From the NCBI GenBank assembly GCA_934654805.1, contig CAKUGW010000001.1, positions 1 to 64,000 of the forward strand: a stretch of DNA of 64,000 nucleotides, given 5' to 3'. The notes under the pieces are model-generated. The model had not been told where the DNA came from, made no database searches, and saw nothing but the letters and a program-made list of their open reading frames with translations. The first letter of the stretch is position 1; each line of letters opens with the position of its first letter. Made by a program: the position numbers and the translations under genes. Below are positions 16,795 through 28,162 of this stretch, piece by piece. This DNA is from an uncultured Kiritimatiellota bacterium. Its GTDB lineage: Bacteria > Verrucomicrobiota > Kiritimatiellia > RFP12 > UBA1067.

Positions 16795-17191
16795 AGCCGG
16801 CGGGCCGACGGGCCAAGATTCGAACGACTGTCGGCAGGTCATGATTTGCCGATGCTTGTGGCAGGACTTCGGGCTCTTTGAACTCAGATTCCAATTTGGC
16901 AGACGGCGTCTGCCAAATTAGGTCTTCCGCCCATTTCTCGTAGAATTGGCGCATGTTTCGTATGTTGCGTGCGCTAAATCCGCGCAACCCTGGCATTTCC
17001 TTCTGCAATTGCCGGCTGATGGCGTCTATGATGCCCGTGCCCCATTTCTCGGTCTGCGTCTTGTGCGCAACAGAGCGGCCAATGCTGAAATAGAGCGAAA
17101 GCATTTCGGCGTTCGCATTCGCGGCCACACGGCTTTGCGCCTGGATGATGGCCGACTTTATCTCTCGGACGGCCCTCCCCCTGGGGTCTCA
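16795..17191 (-). pseudogene. Remnant of a YhcG/DUF1016-type nuclease gene
   Basis: On the minus strand a frame opening after a TGA near 17191 reads AQSRVAANANAEMLSLYF, IGRSVAHKTQTEKWGTGIID and MPGLRGFSARNIRNMRQFYE, matching the N-terminal DUF1016 (YhcG) domain found in PD-(D/E)XK nucleases of defence-type loci. The similarity fades after about 100 residues and the frame then runs antisense into the phosphohexomutase gene; the C-terminal nuclease domain is absent. No convincing start is present. It is a decayed fragment between two conserved operons. Confidence 0.65.
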
Positions 17192-17246
17192 ACGGGGTTT
17201 GACCACAGTGCATAGGATGGAGTGCATAGGAGACTTCCATTCCCTT

Positions 17247-17275
17247 TTGCGGGGAGGGACGGTTTTTGCTATAAT
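17247..17275 (+). promoter_or_regulatory. secA promoter
   Basis: TTGCGG (17247-17252), 17-bp spacer, TTTGCTATAAT with extended -10 (TATAAT 17270-17275). The secA ATG begins 10 nt after the box, so transcription should start at or next to the start codon. Confidence 0.8.
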
Positions 17276-17284
17276 ACGCACAAT

Positions 17285-20322
<3,038 letters not shown>

Positions 20323-20326
<4 letters not shown>

Positions 20327-20994
20327 TGACGACGGCAATCATTGTTGCGGCCGGCAAGTCGGAGCGCATGGGCGCAAGCGTTGACAAGGCGTTCTTGTCG
20401 CTGGTGGACAAGCCGGTGGTGGCGTGGGCGCTCCTGGCGTTCGAGCGCTGCCCCGACATCGACCGCATCGTCCTCGTCGTCCGCAAGGAGCAGCAGCTCG
20501 CGGCGAAGGCGGTCGCGCGGATGTTCGGGATCTCCAAGCTCGACAAGATCGTGCCGGGCGGGAAGACGCGGTCCGAGTCGGTCGCGGCGGGCTTCGCCGC
20601 CTGTGACGCCGACACGCGGATCGTCGTCGTCCACGACGGGGCGCGTCCGCTCGTGAAGAGCGATCTCGTCGCGGAGGTCGTCAAGGCCGCGAAGCGGTCG
20701 CCGGCGGTCGCCGTCGGGCGGCCGATGACGGACTCGGTCAAGCGCTGCGAGAAGGGCGTGACCGTGAGCGAGACCGTGCCGCGCGAGAAGCTGTGGACGG
20801 TGCAGACGCCGCAGGCCTTCCAGGTGAAGGAGTTCCGCGCGGCCTACCGGGCGCTCGGCAAGAGGGACGTGACGGACGACTGCCAGGTCCTGGAGCTGAA
20901 CGGCGTCGCGCCGAAGATCCTCACCTCGCTCGTGCCCAACGTCAAGATCACGACGCCGGAGGACCTGCATCTCGCCGCCGCGCTGCTGAAGTAA
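20323..20994 (+). CDS. ispD: 2-C-methyl-D-erythritol 4-phosphate cytidylyltransferase
   Basis: Third enzyme of the MEP isoprenoid pathway: joins CTP and methylerythritol 4-phosphate to give CDP-ME. About 223 residues. The N-terminal AAGKSERMGASVDKAFLSL motif binds CTP; VVHDGARPLV and the C-terminal DDCQVLEL/ITTPEDLHLAAALL stretches are typical. ATG at 20323 overlaps the secA stop (ATGA) and is preceded by AAAGGGA; a second ATG follows directly. ispE, the next enzyme in the pathway, is at the far end of the window. Confidence 0.93.
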
Positions 20995-20998
20995 GTCA

Positions 20999-21733
20999 AT
21001 GGACAAGCTCTTCGCCATCCTGGGGGACATCCACGCGAACATCGACGCGCTCGAGGTCGTGCTGGACGACTGCCGCCGTCAGGGCGTGACGGACTACCTC
21101 TGCACGGGCGACGTCGTCGGCTACAACGCGCGGCCGCACGAGTGCCTGGAGCTCGTGCGCGGACTCGGCTGCCCGATCGTGATGGGCAACCACGACTGCT
21201 ACGTCTCGACGGACCACCTCGACCTCGACGACTTCAACCCGCACGCCGCCGCCGTCATCGACTGGACGAAGCGCCAGCTGTCGGCGGAGGAGCTCGCGTT
21301 CCTCCGCAGCCTGCCGTTCGTGACGACGAAGATGGGCGTCACGCTCGTCCACGCGACGATGGACCACCCGGAGGGCTTCGGCTACGTCTTCGACCACCTG
21401 CAGGCCGAGTCGAACTTCTTCCACCAGGTCACGCCGCTCTGCTTCCACGGGCATACGCACTGCCCGATGATCTACGAGAAGCAGATCGGCGGGGTCTACC
21501 GCATCGACGCGCAGGACTTCAAGCTGCCGATCGGGCGGAAGTACTTCATCAACGTCGGCTCGGTGGGGCAGCCCCGCGACGGGGATCCCCGCGCGGCGTA
21601 CGTCCTCTACTCGCCGAAGGACCGCACGGTGCGGTTCCGTCGGCTCGACTACGACGTCGCCGCCGCGCAGGCGAAGATCCGGGAGGCTGGCCTTCCCGAA
21701 CGTCTCGCCCAGCGCCTCGCGCTCGGCCAGTAG
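20999..21733 (+). CDS. Metallophosphoesterase of the YfcE/MJ0936-like family
   Basis: Calcineurin-like phosphoesterase, 244 residues. Metal-binding motifs are in order: GDIHANIDAL (about 9-18), GDVVGYNARP (about 38-47), GNHDCYV (about 63-69), and HGHTHCPM (about 150-157), plus NVGSVGQPRDGDPRAAY near residue 182. Homologues hydrolyse phosphodiesters or phosphoproteins; the substrate cannot be inferred. It starts 4 nt after ispD and is followed 16 nt later by nfo, so it belongs to the secA-ispD-nfo transcription unit. Confidence 0.85.
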   Translation: MDKLFAILGDIHANIDALEVVLDDCRRQGVTDYLCTGDVVGYNARPHECLELVRGLGCPIVMGNHDCYVSTDHLDLDDFNPHAAAVIDWTKRQLSAEELAFLRSLPFVTTKMGVTLVHATMDHPEGFGYVFDHLQAESNFFHQVTPLCFHGHTHCPMIYEKQIGGVYRIDAQDFKLPIGRKYFINVGSVGQPRDGDPRAAYVLYSPKDRTVRFRRLDYDVAAAQAKIREAGLPERLAQRLALGQ

Positions 21734-21749
21734 CGAGGCTCGTCGGAAG

Positions 21750-22607
21750 ATGAAGATCGGTTGCCACTTGAGCTCGTCCGGCGGCTATCTCGCGATGGCC
21801 CAGACCGCCGTCTCGATCGGCGCGAACGTCTTTCAGTTCTTCACGCGGAATCCGCGCGGCGGCGCGGCGAAGCCCGTCGACCGAAATGACGTCGCCGCGT
21901 TCCGCGACTACGCGGCGGCGCATGGGATCGGGCCGATTCTCGCGCATGCGCCCTATACGCTGAACGCCGCGGGGGCCGAGGCGCGCGTACGCGACTTCGC
22001 CGAGCGGGTGATGGCGGACGACCTCCGTCGGCTTGAGCTGACGCCGGGCGCGCTTTACAACTTTCACCCCGGCAGCCATGTCGGACAGGGCGTCGAAAGG
22101 GGCGTCGCGCTCATCTCCTCGATGCTCGTGCGCGTCTTCGCGGACGCGACGCGCGAAGACGCGCTTCAGACGACCGTCCTGCTGGAGACGATGGCGGGCA
22201 AGGGCAGCGAGATCGGGCGGACGTTCGAGGAGCTTCGCCAGATCATCGACGCGACGGAGGCGCGGTTTCCGTCGTCGGGCGCGCGTCTGGGCGTCTGTCT
22301 CGACACCTGTCACGTCTGGGACGGCGGCTACGACATCGTCAGCGACCTGGACGGCGTTGTGGACGCTTTTGGCCGCGTCATCGGGCTGGAGCGGCTCAAG
22401 GCCGTCCACATCAACGACTCGATGAACGCGCTGGGTTCCCACAAGGATCGCCACGAGAAGATCGGCAAGGGCAAGATCGGACTGGAGGCGTTCCGGCGGA
22501 TCGTGAACCATCCGAAGCTGCGTGACCTTCCGTTCTACCTCGAGACGCCGTGCGACCTGCAGGGCTACCGGGACGAGATCGCGCTCCTGAAGTCGCTGCG
22601 AGACTAG
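21750..22607 (+). CDS. nfo: Endonuclease IV (AP endonuclease)
   Basis: Zinc-dependent apurinic/apyrimidinic endonuclease of base-excision repair. 285 residues, a TIM barrel of usual size. Signatures include GCHLSSSGGY at the N terminus, the FFTRNPRG loop, LYNFHPGSHVGQG, LLETMAGKGSEIG, LGVCLDTCHVWDGGYDI and HINDSMNALGSHKDRHEKIG, together supplying the His/Glu/Asp zinc ligands. Its stop overlaps the stop of the convergent kinase gene by 4 nt (a CTAG palindrome). Confidence 0.95.
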   Translation: MKIGCHLSSSGGYLAMAQTAVSIGANVFQFFTRNPRGGAAKPVDRNDVAAFRDYAAAHGIGPILAHAPYTLNAAGAEARVRDFAERVMADDLRRLELTPGALYNFHPGSHVGQGVERGVALISSMLVRVFADATREDALQTTVLLETMAGKGSEIGRTFEELRQIIDATEARFPSSGARLGVCLDTCHVWDGGYDIVSDLDGVVDAFGRVIGLERLKAVHINDSMNALGSHKDRHEKIGKGKIGLEAFRRIVNHPKLRDLPFYLETPCDLQGYRDEIALLKSLRD

Positions 22608-23548
22608 TTCGCGCCGAGCTTGACGGACGAGTTCGCGTTGGCCGTCTCGCGCGGCTTGAACGACGTGCCGGCCTCGACGTCGCGGCACATCTGGAAGACG
22701 CTCTTCCACGAGTCGATGCGGTAGTCTCGGTTCTTGACGAGCATGAACTCAAGCATCTGGCAGAAGCCTTCCGAAAGCTCGGGACGGTAGAAGCGCGGGT
22801 CGCGCGCCTGCGTGCCCTCGTCGCAGTGCGCGCGCATCATGTTTTCCGTGTCGAGCCCCGGGAAGAGGACGCGCCCCGTCGCGAGGTGGAAGAGCGTCGC
22901 GCCGAGCGCGTAGATGTCGGCGCGGCAGTCGAGCTCCACGTCGCCGTAGACCTGTTCGGGCGAGATGTAGGCGGGCGTGCCGAGCACCTGGTCGGGGGCC
23001 TTCTGCGGGCCGTCCCGGAACTCGAAGCGGTGCGAGATGCCGAGGTCGGTGAGCTTGATCACGCCGTCCGTGTTGATCATGATGTTCTCGGGCTTCACGT
23101 CGCAGTGCACGACCCCGTGGTCGTTCCAGGCGTAGTCGAGCGCGGCGGCGACGGACTCGCAGATGAGCAGGCAGTCCGCCTCGCGCACGTGCTGCTTGCG
23201 CTTGAGCAGGTCGGCGAACGTGTAGCCGTCGACGTACTCCATGATGTAGTACCAGTTGCCGTTGCCGTTGTCGAAGTCATAGGCCTGGACGATGCCGGGG
23301 TGCTTGATCTCCTCCATGATGCGCTCCTCGGCGCGGAACTGGCGCACCTCGGCGCCGTCGGAGGCAAACTCCCTGTTCAGGATCTTGACGGCGACGAGCC
23401 GCTGGTTCGGGATGTCCCACGCCTTCCAGACGGTCGCCATGCCGCCGTCGCCGATCTTTTCGATGAGCTTCAGGTTCGGGATCTTCAGGATGCGGCTGCG
23501 CAGCGTGAACATCTGCGTGGGGAGGTTGTCGTAGTAGGCGTTTGACAT
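22604..23548 (-). CDS. Soluble serine/threonine protein kinase
   Basis: Hanks-type kinase domain covering nearly the whole 314-residue protein, no membrane segment or sensor domain. Glycine loop IGDGGMATVWKA, catalytic lysine VAVKIL, catalytic loop VHCDVKPENIM (HCD in place of HRD), metal loop TDLGIS (DLG in place of DFG) and GTPAYISPEQVYGD activation segment are present. The HCD and DLG variants still contain the essential Asp residues, so activity is plausible. The start MSNAYYDN is preferred to an upstream in-frame ATG because homology begins later. PVC bacteria typically have many such kinases. Confidence 0.87.
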   Translation of the reverse strand: MSNAYYDNLPTQMFTLRSRILKIPNLKLIEKIGDGGMATVWKAWDIPNQRLVAVKILNREFASDGAEVRQFRAEERIMEEIKHPGIVQAYDFDNGNGNWYYIMEYVDGYTFADLLKRKQHVREADCLLICESVAAALDYAWNDHGVVHCDVKPENIMINTDGVIKLTDLGISHRFEFRDGPQKAPDQVLGTPAYISPEQVYGDVELDCRADIYALGATLFHLATGRVLFPGLDTENMMRAHCDEGTQARDPRFYRPELSEGFCQMLEFMLVKNRDYRIDSWKSVFQMCRDVEAGTSFKPRETANANSSVKLGAN

Positions 23549-23558
23549 GGAATGTTGC

Positions 23559-23635
23559 TGTTCGCGGATTTTCACGGATTGACGCAGATGACGGATACGT
23601 CTCTCGTTCCGTGCAATTTCGTGCCTATCCGCGGT
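23559..23635 (-). repeat. ATCCGTG-type repeat between kinase and regulator genes
   Basis: On the minus strand the spacer contains CGGATAGGCACGAAATTGCA, then ATCCGTCATCTGCG and AATCCGTGAAAATCCGCG. The same word set (GCGGATGG, ATCCGTGAAATCCGTGG) fills the spacer at 48243-48325. It occupies most of the 115-nt gap upstream of the kinase, and no promoter is visible there. Confidence 0.65.
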
Positions 23636-23663
23636 TCAAGACAAGGGGCTGAGAGAGAGACGT

Positions 23664-25106
23664 TCATGCAGATGCTTCGGCGAGAGACCATTCCTTGAGC
23701 TTGCGGTGAAGCGTGCGGCGCGAGATGCCGAGGCGTTCGGCGGCCTTCGACTTGTTGTTGCGGCATTCGTCGAGCACCGCGAGGATCTGGGCCTTTTCCG
23801 TCTCGGCAAGCGTTGGCGGGGCCAGATGAGGAACGCTCTCCCGCCTGTCCTCTGTCCCCTGTCCATTGTCCGTTCGCCCGTTCTCCGTTCGCCCGTTCTC
23901 CGTTTTCCCGTTCCCCGTTTCCCGTTCCCCGCCTTCCGTGATCTCGACGGGAAGGTCCGCGACCGTCAGCCTCGGCCCGGAGGCCAAGACGACCATCTTC
24001 TCGACGGCGTTGCGGAGCTGGCGGACGTTGCCGGGCCAGGGGTAGGTCTCGAGCGCCTTCAGGGCCGCCGGCTCGATGCCCGTGACGGTGCCGCCGTTCG
24101 CGGCGGAGAACTCCTTCAGGAAGCGCGCGACGAGCCGGGCGATGTCCTCCGGGTGGTCCTTCAGGGCCGGCATGCGGATGTCGATGACGTTCAGCCGGTA
24201 GTAGAGGTCTTCGCGGAACGTGCCGTCCGCCACCATCTTCGCGAGGTTGCGGTTCGTCGCGGCGACGAGCCGGAAGTCGACGGGCTTCTCCGTCGCGCCG
24301 CCGAGGCGGCGGACGGACTTCGTCTCGATCGTGCGGAGAAGGGCGATCTGCGTCGGCATGTCGATCTCGCCGATCTCGTCGAGGAAGAGCGTTCCGCCGT
24401 CCGCCTCCTCGATGCAGCCCTTCTTGCCGTCCTTGAGGCCGCCCGTGAACGTCCCGGGCTCGTAGCCGAAGAGCTCCGACTTCAGGAGGTCGCCCGAGAA
24501 CGCCGAGCATTCGACGGCGACGAACGGCCCCTTCGCGCGCCGCGAGAGGCGGTGGATCGCCTGCGCGGCGAGTTCCTTGCCCGAGCCGCTCGGCCCCTCG
24601 ACGAGGATCGTCGCGTCCGACGGGGCGACCTTTCGGATGAGCGTGTAGACGCGCTGCATCGCCGGCGACTGGCCCGTGAAGCTCTCCAGCTCCGCGCCGA
24701 GCTGGTCCTTGAGCTGGGCGACCTCCTTTTCGAGGTTCGACGTGCGGATCGCCTTCGCGACGCGCAGCTCGAAGGCCTTCAGGTCGGTCACCGGCTTCTG
24801 GAAGAAGTCGTCCGCCCCGTCCTTCATCGCCTCGACGGCGAGATCGACCGTGCCGTAGGCCGTGAGGAGAATCGCCGCCATCGCGGGGTTCTCGGCCTTC
24901 GCTTTCTTGAGGAGCTCGACGCCGCTCTCGCCCGGCATCTTCACGTCGGAGATCATCAGCGCGAGGTCGGGGTTCGCGCGGACGAGCCGCAGGGCCTCGG
25001 CCGCGTCCGGCGCCGTGAGGCAGTCATACGACGGCGCGAACCACTTCGCGAGCATGTCGCGCAGCGGCTTTTCGTCATCGACGATGAGGATCTTGGGCTT
25101 TGCCAT
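23664..25106 (-). CDS. NtrC-family response regulator with altered GAFTGA loop
   Basis: 480 residues: receiver domain (about 1-118; VDDEKPL, phosphoacceptor in MISDVKMPG, KPV), AAA+ domain (about 140-375; GPSGSGKELAAQ Walker A, GGTLFLDEIGE Walker B, R-finger region FREDLYYRLNV) and a C-terminal Fis-type HTH (NNKSKAAERLGISRRTLHRK). The sigma54-contact loop reads GTFTGG instead of the near-invariant GAFTGA. The AAA-HTH linker (about 393-424) is made of repeats rich in ENGRT encoded by the CCGTTCGCC repeat. The cognate histidine kinase is not in the window. Confidence 0.88.
   Translation of the reverse strand: MAKPKILIVDDEKPLRDMLAKWFAPSYDCLTAPDAAEALRLVRANPDLALMISDVKMPGESGVELLKKAKAENPAMAAILLTAYGTVDLAVEAMKDGADDFFQKPVTDLKAFELRVAKAIRTSNLEKEVAQLKDQLGAELESFTGQSPAMQRVYTLIRKVAPSDATILVEGPSGSGKELAAQAIHRLSRRAKGPFVAVECSAFSGDLLKSELFGYEPGTFTGGLKDGKKGCIEEADGGTLFLDEIGEIDMPTQIALLRTIETKSVRRLGGATEKPVDFRLVAATNRNLAKMVADGTFREDLYYRLNVIDIRMPALKDHPEDIARLVARFLKEFSAANGGTVTGIEPAALKALETYPWPGNVRQLRNAVEKMVVLASGPRLTVADLPVEITEGGERETGNGKTENGRTENGRTDNGQGTEDRRESVPHLAPPTLAETEKAQILAVLDECRNNKSKAAERLGISRRTLHRKLKEWSLAEASA
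23844..23932 (-). repeat. CCGTTCGCC-type repeat inside the NtrC-type gene
   Basis: Units such as CCGTTCTCCGTTCGCCCGTT and related CTGTCC words (plus-strand view) fill the region encoding the linker between the AAA+ and HTH domains. Both flanking domains are intact and in frame. Confidence 0.8.
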
Positions 25107-25142
25107 GATGAGAAAACGGTCAAAAAGCGTGAAATCGCAGAC

Positions 25143-25148
25143 AGTATA
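25143..25148 (-). promoter_or_regulatory. -10 box for the NtrC-type regulator
   Basis: Minus strand reads TGATATACT, an extended -10, 36 nt upstream of the start codon; identical to the extended -10 of rpoB and of tRNA-Arg(UCU). Confidence 0.6.
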
Positions 25149-25222
25149 TCATTTTAGCGGCTTCTGCGCAACGAGGTGCCCGGATTCTGGATGGCTGCGC
25201 GTCGTCACGCGCCGATTTATGC

Positions 25223-25228
25223 TATAAT
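25223..25228 (+). promoter_or_regulatory. -10 box for the XRE-cupin-synthetase gene
   Basis: ATGCTATAAT, extended -10, 29 nt before the ATG at 25258; an AGGAAG ribosome binding site lies between. No -35 is recognised. Confidence 0.7.
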
Positions 25229-25257
25229 ACGTGCCCATTTTAGGAAGAAACCTGAAA

Positions 25258-27516
25258 ATGAACGCAGAGGCAAAGCAGAAACTGATGGAAATGGCCGCGC
25301 GCATCCGCGAGATGCGCGAGATCATCGGCTACACGGTCGAACAGATGGCGGAGAAGACCGAGGTCTCGGTCGCGGACTACAAGGCGGTCGAGGCGGGGCT
25401 CGTCGACCCGACGTTCAACTTCCTTCACCAGTGCGCGATCGTCTTCGGCATCGACATCAATGCGCTTCTCAAGGGCCACAGCGCCCATCTCTCCGGCTAC
25501 GAGGTGACGCGCGCGGGGCAGGGCCCGCTCACGGCCCACGAGTCGCACATGGACATCCGCAACCAGGCGGCGATGTTCCGCGACCGTCTCGGCACGCCCT
25601 ACTGGGTCACGTACCGGTACGACCCGGCGCTCCTCGAGCGGCCGATCGCGACGACGACCCACGGCGGGCAGGAGTTCGACCTCGTGCTGAAGGGCTCGAT
25701 GAAGATCCGCGTCGGCGAGCACGTCGAGGAGCTCAAGGAGGGCGACTCGATCTACTACCGCTCCTCGACGCCGCACGGCATGGTCGCGACCGACCCGGAC
25801 GGCGTCACGTTCCTCGCGATGGTGATGGCGGGCGAGGGCGGCGACACGCACCTCGGGCTGGAGACGGTGCGCCCGCAGTCGCAGAAGGTGCCGCTCGTCG
25901 TGGACAGGTTCGTGGAGACCGACGAGGACCTCGCCGGGCGCCTCCTGCACGTGCGCTTCAAGAACACGGAGCGGTTCAACTTCGCCTTCGACATCGTGGA
26001 CGCGATCGCCGCGAAGTACCCGGAGAAGCTGGCGATGCTGCACGTCTCCGACCACCTGACGGAGCGGCGGTTCACGTTCAGGGAGATCTCCGAGACGTCG
26101 AACCAGATCGCGAACTACTTCCTCTCGCTCGGCATCGGCAGGGGCGACAAGGTGATGCTCGTGCTGAAGCGCCACTACCAGTTCTGGCCGACGATCCTCG
26201 CGCTGCACAAGATCGGCGCCGTGGTGATCCCCGCCGTGAGCCAGCTGCTCGCGCACGACTTCGAGTACCGCTTCAAGGCGGCGGACGTGAAGGCGCTCGT
26301 CTGCACGGCGGACGGCGACGTGGCCGCCGAGGCCGAGAAGGCCGAGACGCAGCCGGCGATCCGGCTGGTCGTCAACGGGGACAGGCCCGGCTGGCGGTCG
26401 TTCGACCGGGAGTACGTCGGCTTCTCGCGCGTCTACGGGCGGCGTCCTGACGCGCCGGGCGGCAAGGACCCGATGCTCATGTTCTTCACGAGCGGCACGA
26501 CGGGCTACCCGAAGATGGCGCTGCACAGCCACCTCTACGGCCTCGGCCACTTCGTGACGGCGAAGTACTGGCACCAGGTCGAGCGCGACGGGCTTCACTT
26601 CACCATCTCCGAGACGGGCTGGGCGAAGGCGAGCTGGGGCAAGCTCTACGGGCAGTGGATGTGCGAGGGCGCGCTCTTCGTCTACGACTTCTCGCGCTTC
26701 CACGCCGAGAAGATCCTGCCGATGTTCGCGAAGTACGGGATCACGACGTTCTGCGCGCCGCCGACGATGTACCGCATGCTCATCAAGGAGGACATCTCGA
26801 AGTACGACTTCTCGTCCGTGAAGCACGCGACGACGGCGGGCGAGGCGCTGAACCCGGAGGTCTTCACGCAGTTCAAGCGGGCGACGGGCCTTTCGATCTA
26901 CGAGGGCTTCGGCCAGACCGAGACGACGTGCGCGCTCGCGACGCTCTTCGGCGACGAGATCAGGCCCGGCGCGATGGGCAAGCCCGTTCCCGACTACGGC
27001 ATCGACCTCGTGGACGCGGACGGCAGGAGCGTGCCGCCCGGCGAGCACGGCGAGATCGTCGTCAGGACGCCGCGCGACAACCCGCATCCCGGCATCTTCC
27101 TCGGCTACTACAAGGACGAGGAGAAGACGGCGGACGCCTGGCGCCACGGGATGTATCACACGGGCGACCTCGCGTGGAAGGACGAGGACAACTACTACCA
27201 CTACGTCGGCCGCGCCGACGACGTGATCAAGTCGTCCGGCTACCGCATCGGCCCGTTCGAGATCGAGAACGTCATCATGGAGCTGCCCTACGTCGTCGAG
27301 TGCGGCGTGTCGGCGGCCCCCGACCCCGTGCGCGGCCAGGTCGTCAAGGCGACGATCAAGCTCGTGAAAGGCAAGGAGGCGACCGAGGAGCTCAAGAAGG
27401 AGATCCAGTCCTACGTGAAGACGCACACCGCGCCGTACAAGTACCCGCGCATCGTCGTCTTCAAGGACGAGCTTCCGAAGACCGTCTCGGGCAAGATCCA
27501 GCGCAACCTGCTGTAG
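25258..27516 (+). CDS. XRE-cupin-AMP-binding (acyl-CoA synthetase) fusion protein
   Basis: 752 residues in three parts. Residues about 8-68 form an XRE/Cro-type HTH (IREMREIIGYTVEQMAEKTE, then VSVADYKAVEAGLVDP). About 110-195 form a cupin (THGGQEFDLVLKGSMKIRVG, then GDSIYYRSSTPHGM). About 225-750 form an ANL-superfamily acyl-CoA synthetase with SGTTGYPKMALHSH (about 411), EGFGQTET, YHTGDLAWKDED, GRADDVIKSSGYRIGPFEIE and the catalytic lysine near the end (KTVSGKIQRN). XRE-cupin proteins are a common regulator type that senses a small ligand; fused to an acyl-activating enzyme it could be auto-regulatory. The ATG is chosen over upstream GTG because of the ribosome binding site. Confidence 0.88.
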   Translation: MNAEAKQKLMEMAARIREMREIIGYTVEQMAEKTEVSVADYKAVEAGLVDPTFNFLHQCAIVFGIDINALLKGHSAHLSGYEVTRAGQGPLTAHESHMDIRNQAAMFRDRLGTPYWVTYRYDPALLERPIATTTHGGQEFDLVLKGSMKIRVGEHVEELKEGDSIYYRSSTPHGMVATDPDGVTFLAMVMAGEGGDTHLGLETVRPQSQKVPLVVDRFVETDEDLAGRLLHVRFKNTERFNFAFDIVDAIAAKYPEKLAMLHVSDHLTERRFTFREISETSNQIANYFLSLGIGRGDKVMLVLKRHYQFWPTILALHKIGAVVIPAVSQLLAHDFEYRFKAADVKALVCTADGDVAAEAEKAETQPAIRLVVNGDRPGWRSFDREYVGFSRVYGRRPDAPGGKDPMLMFFTSGTTGYPKMALHSHLYGLGHFVTAKYWHQVERDGLHFTISETGWAKASWGKLYGQWMCEGALFVYDFSRFHAEKILPMFAKYGITTFCAPPTMYRMLIKEDISKYDFSSVKHATTAGEALNPEVFTQFKRATGLSIYEGFGQTETTCALATLFGDEIRPGAMGKPVPDYGIDLVDADGRSVPPGEHGEIVVRTPRDNPHPGIFLGYYKDEEKTADAWRHGMYHTGDLAWKDEDNYYHYVGRADDVIKSSGYRIGPFEIENVIMELPYVVECGVSAAPDPVRGQVVKATIKLVKGKEATEELKKEIQSYVKTHTAPYKYPRIVVFKDELPKTVSGKIQRNLL

Positions 27517-27565
27517 GCGTGGCGGCGCGCCGCGTCGGCCGGACGGCGGAAGAGGGCTCCGTTCG

Positions 27566-27907
27566 TCAGTGGCCGGCGCGGTCGTCTGTCTTTTCGGGGA
27601 AGGCGACCTTGACGCCCTTCGCGTCGATCGCGTAGCGGATGTTCGCCTGCGCGACCTGCATCGAGTCGTAGCGCAGGGTCAGCGTCTTCGCCGCCGTGTC
27701 CCAGCGGTACGAGTCCTTCTCGACGCCGCTGTAGCGGGCGAGGGCCTCGACGACCTTCGCCTTGTCGGCCTCCTGAAGGGCCGGCAGCGAGACCGTCATC
27801 TCCCGGACGTCCGTCCGGCGGCAGCCGGGGAGGAGGAATAGGAACGAAAAAGCAAGAAGGAGGAAGGAAGGGGGAAGGAGGAAGGAAGAGGGAAGGCCGT
27901 GCCGCAT
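27566..27907 (-). CDS. Small lipoprotein with a metal-binding-domain-like (HMA-like) fold
   Basis: About 113 residues. The N terminus MRHGLPSSFLLPPSFLLLAF ends in a lipobox (LFLLPGC), so it is a predicted lipoprotein; most of the signal peptide is encoded by a GGAAGA-type repeat on the opposite strand. The mature part (VSLPALQEADKAKVVEALAR, LRYDSMQVAQANIRYAI) has the beta-alpha-beta pattern of HMA-like domains but no CxxC. The function is unknown. It is convergent with the XRE-cupin fusion gene. Confidence 0.6.
   Translation of the reverse strand: MRHGLPSSFLLPPSFLLLAFSFLFLLPGCRRTDVREMTVSLPALQEADKAKVVEALARYSGVEKDSYRWDTAAKTLTLRYDSMQVAQANIRYAIDAKGVKVAFPEKTDDRAGH
27841..27896 (-). repeat. GGAAGA-type repeat encoding a lipoprotein signal peptide
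   Basis: The plus strand shows AAGAAGGAGGAAGGAAGGGG and similar units; read on the minus strand as CTTCC units they encode the LPSSFLLPPSFLL core of the signal peptide. Confidence 0.75.
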
Positions 27908-27955
27908 ATTCGCTGTCCTCTGTCTTTTGTCGGTTGTCATGCCTTGCGTTTCGGG

Positions 27956-28145
27956 TCTCATGTTCTATGTCTCAAATCTCGAATTGCATATTTTAAATGT
28001 CAGATCTCATATTTCAGATCTCATATTTCATTTCAGATCTCATACTTCAGATCTCATACTTCAGATCTCATACTTCAAATCGCATACTTCAAATCGCATA
28101 CTTCAGATCGCATACTTCAAATTTCAAATTTCAGATTTCATCTCT
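27956..28145 (-). repeat. AT-rich TCATACTTCAAA-type repeat array
   Basis: About 190 bp of imperfect 13-14 bp units (TCAGATCTCATACT, TCAAATCGCATACT and similar on the plus strand) between the cysteine desulfurase gene and the lipoprotein gene. No unique spacers separate the units, so it is not a CRISPR. It is by far the most AT-rich stretch in the window. Confidence 0.9.
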
Positions 28146-28162
28146 CACGTCTCACTTCCCGA

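Noticed and set aside
27956..28145. Possible CRISPR array
   Set aside because: Units are 13-14 bp, contiguous and degenerate, with no unique spacers and no cas genes nearby.
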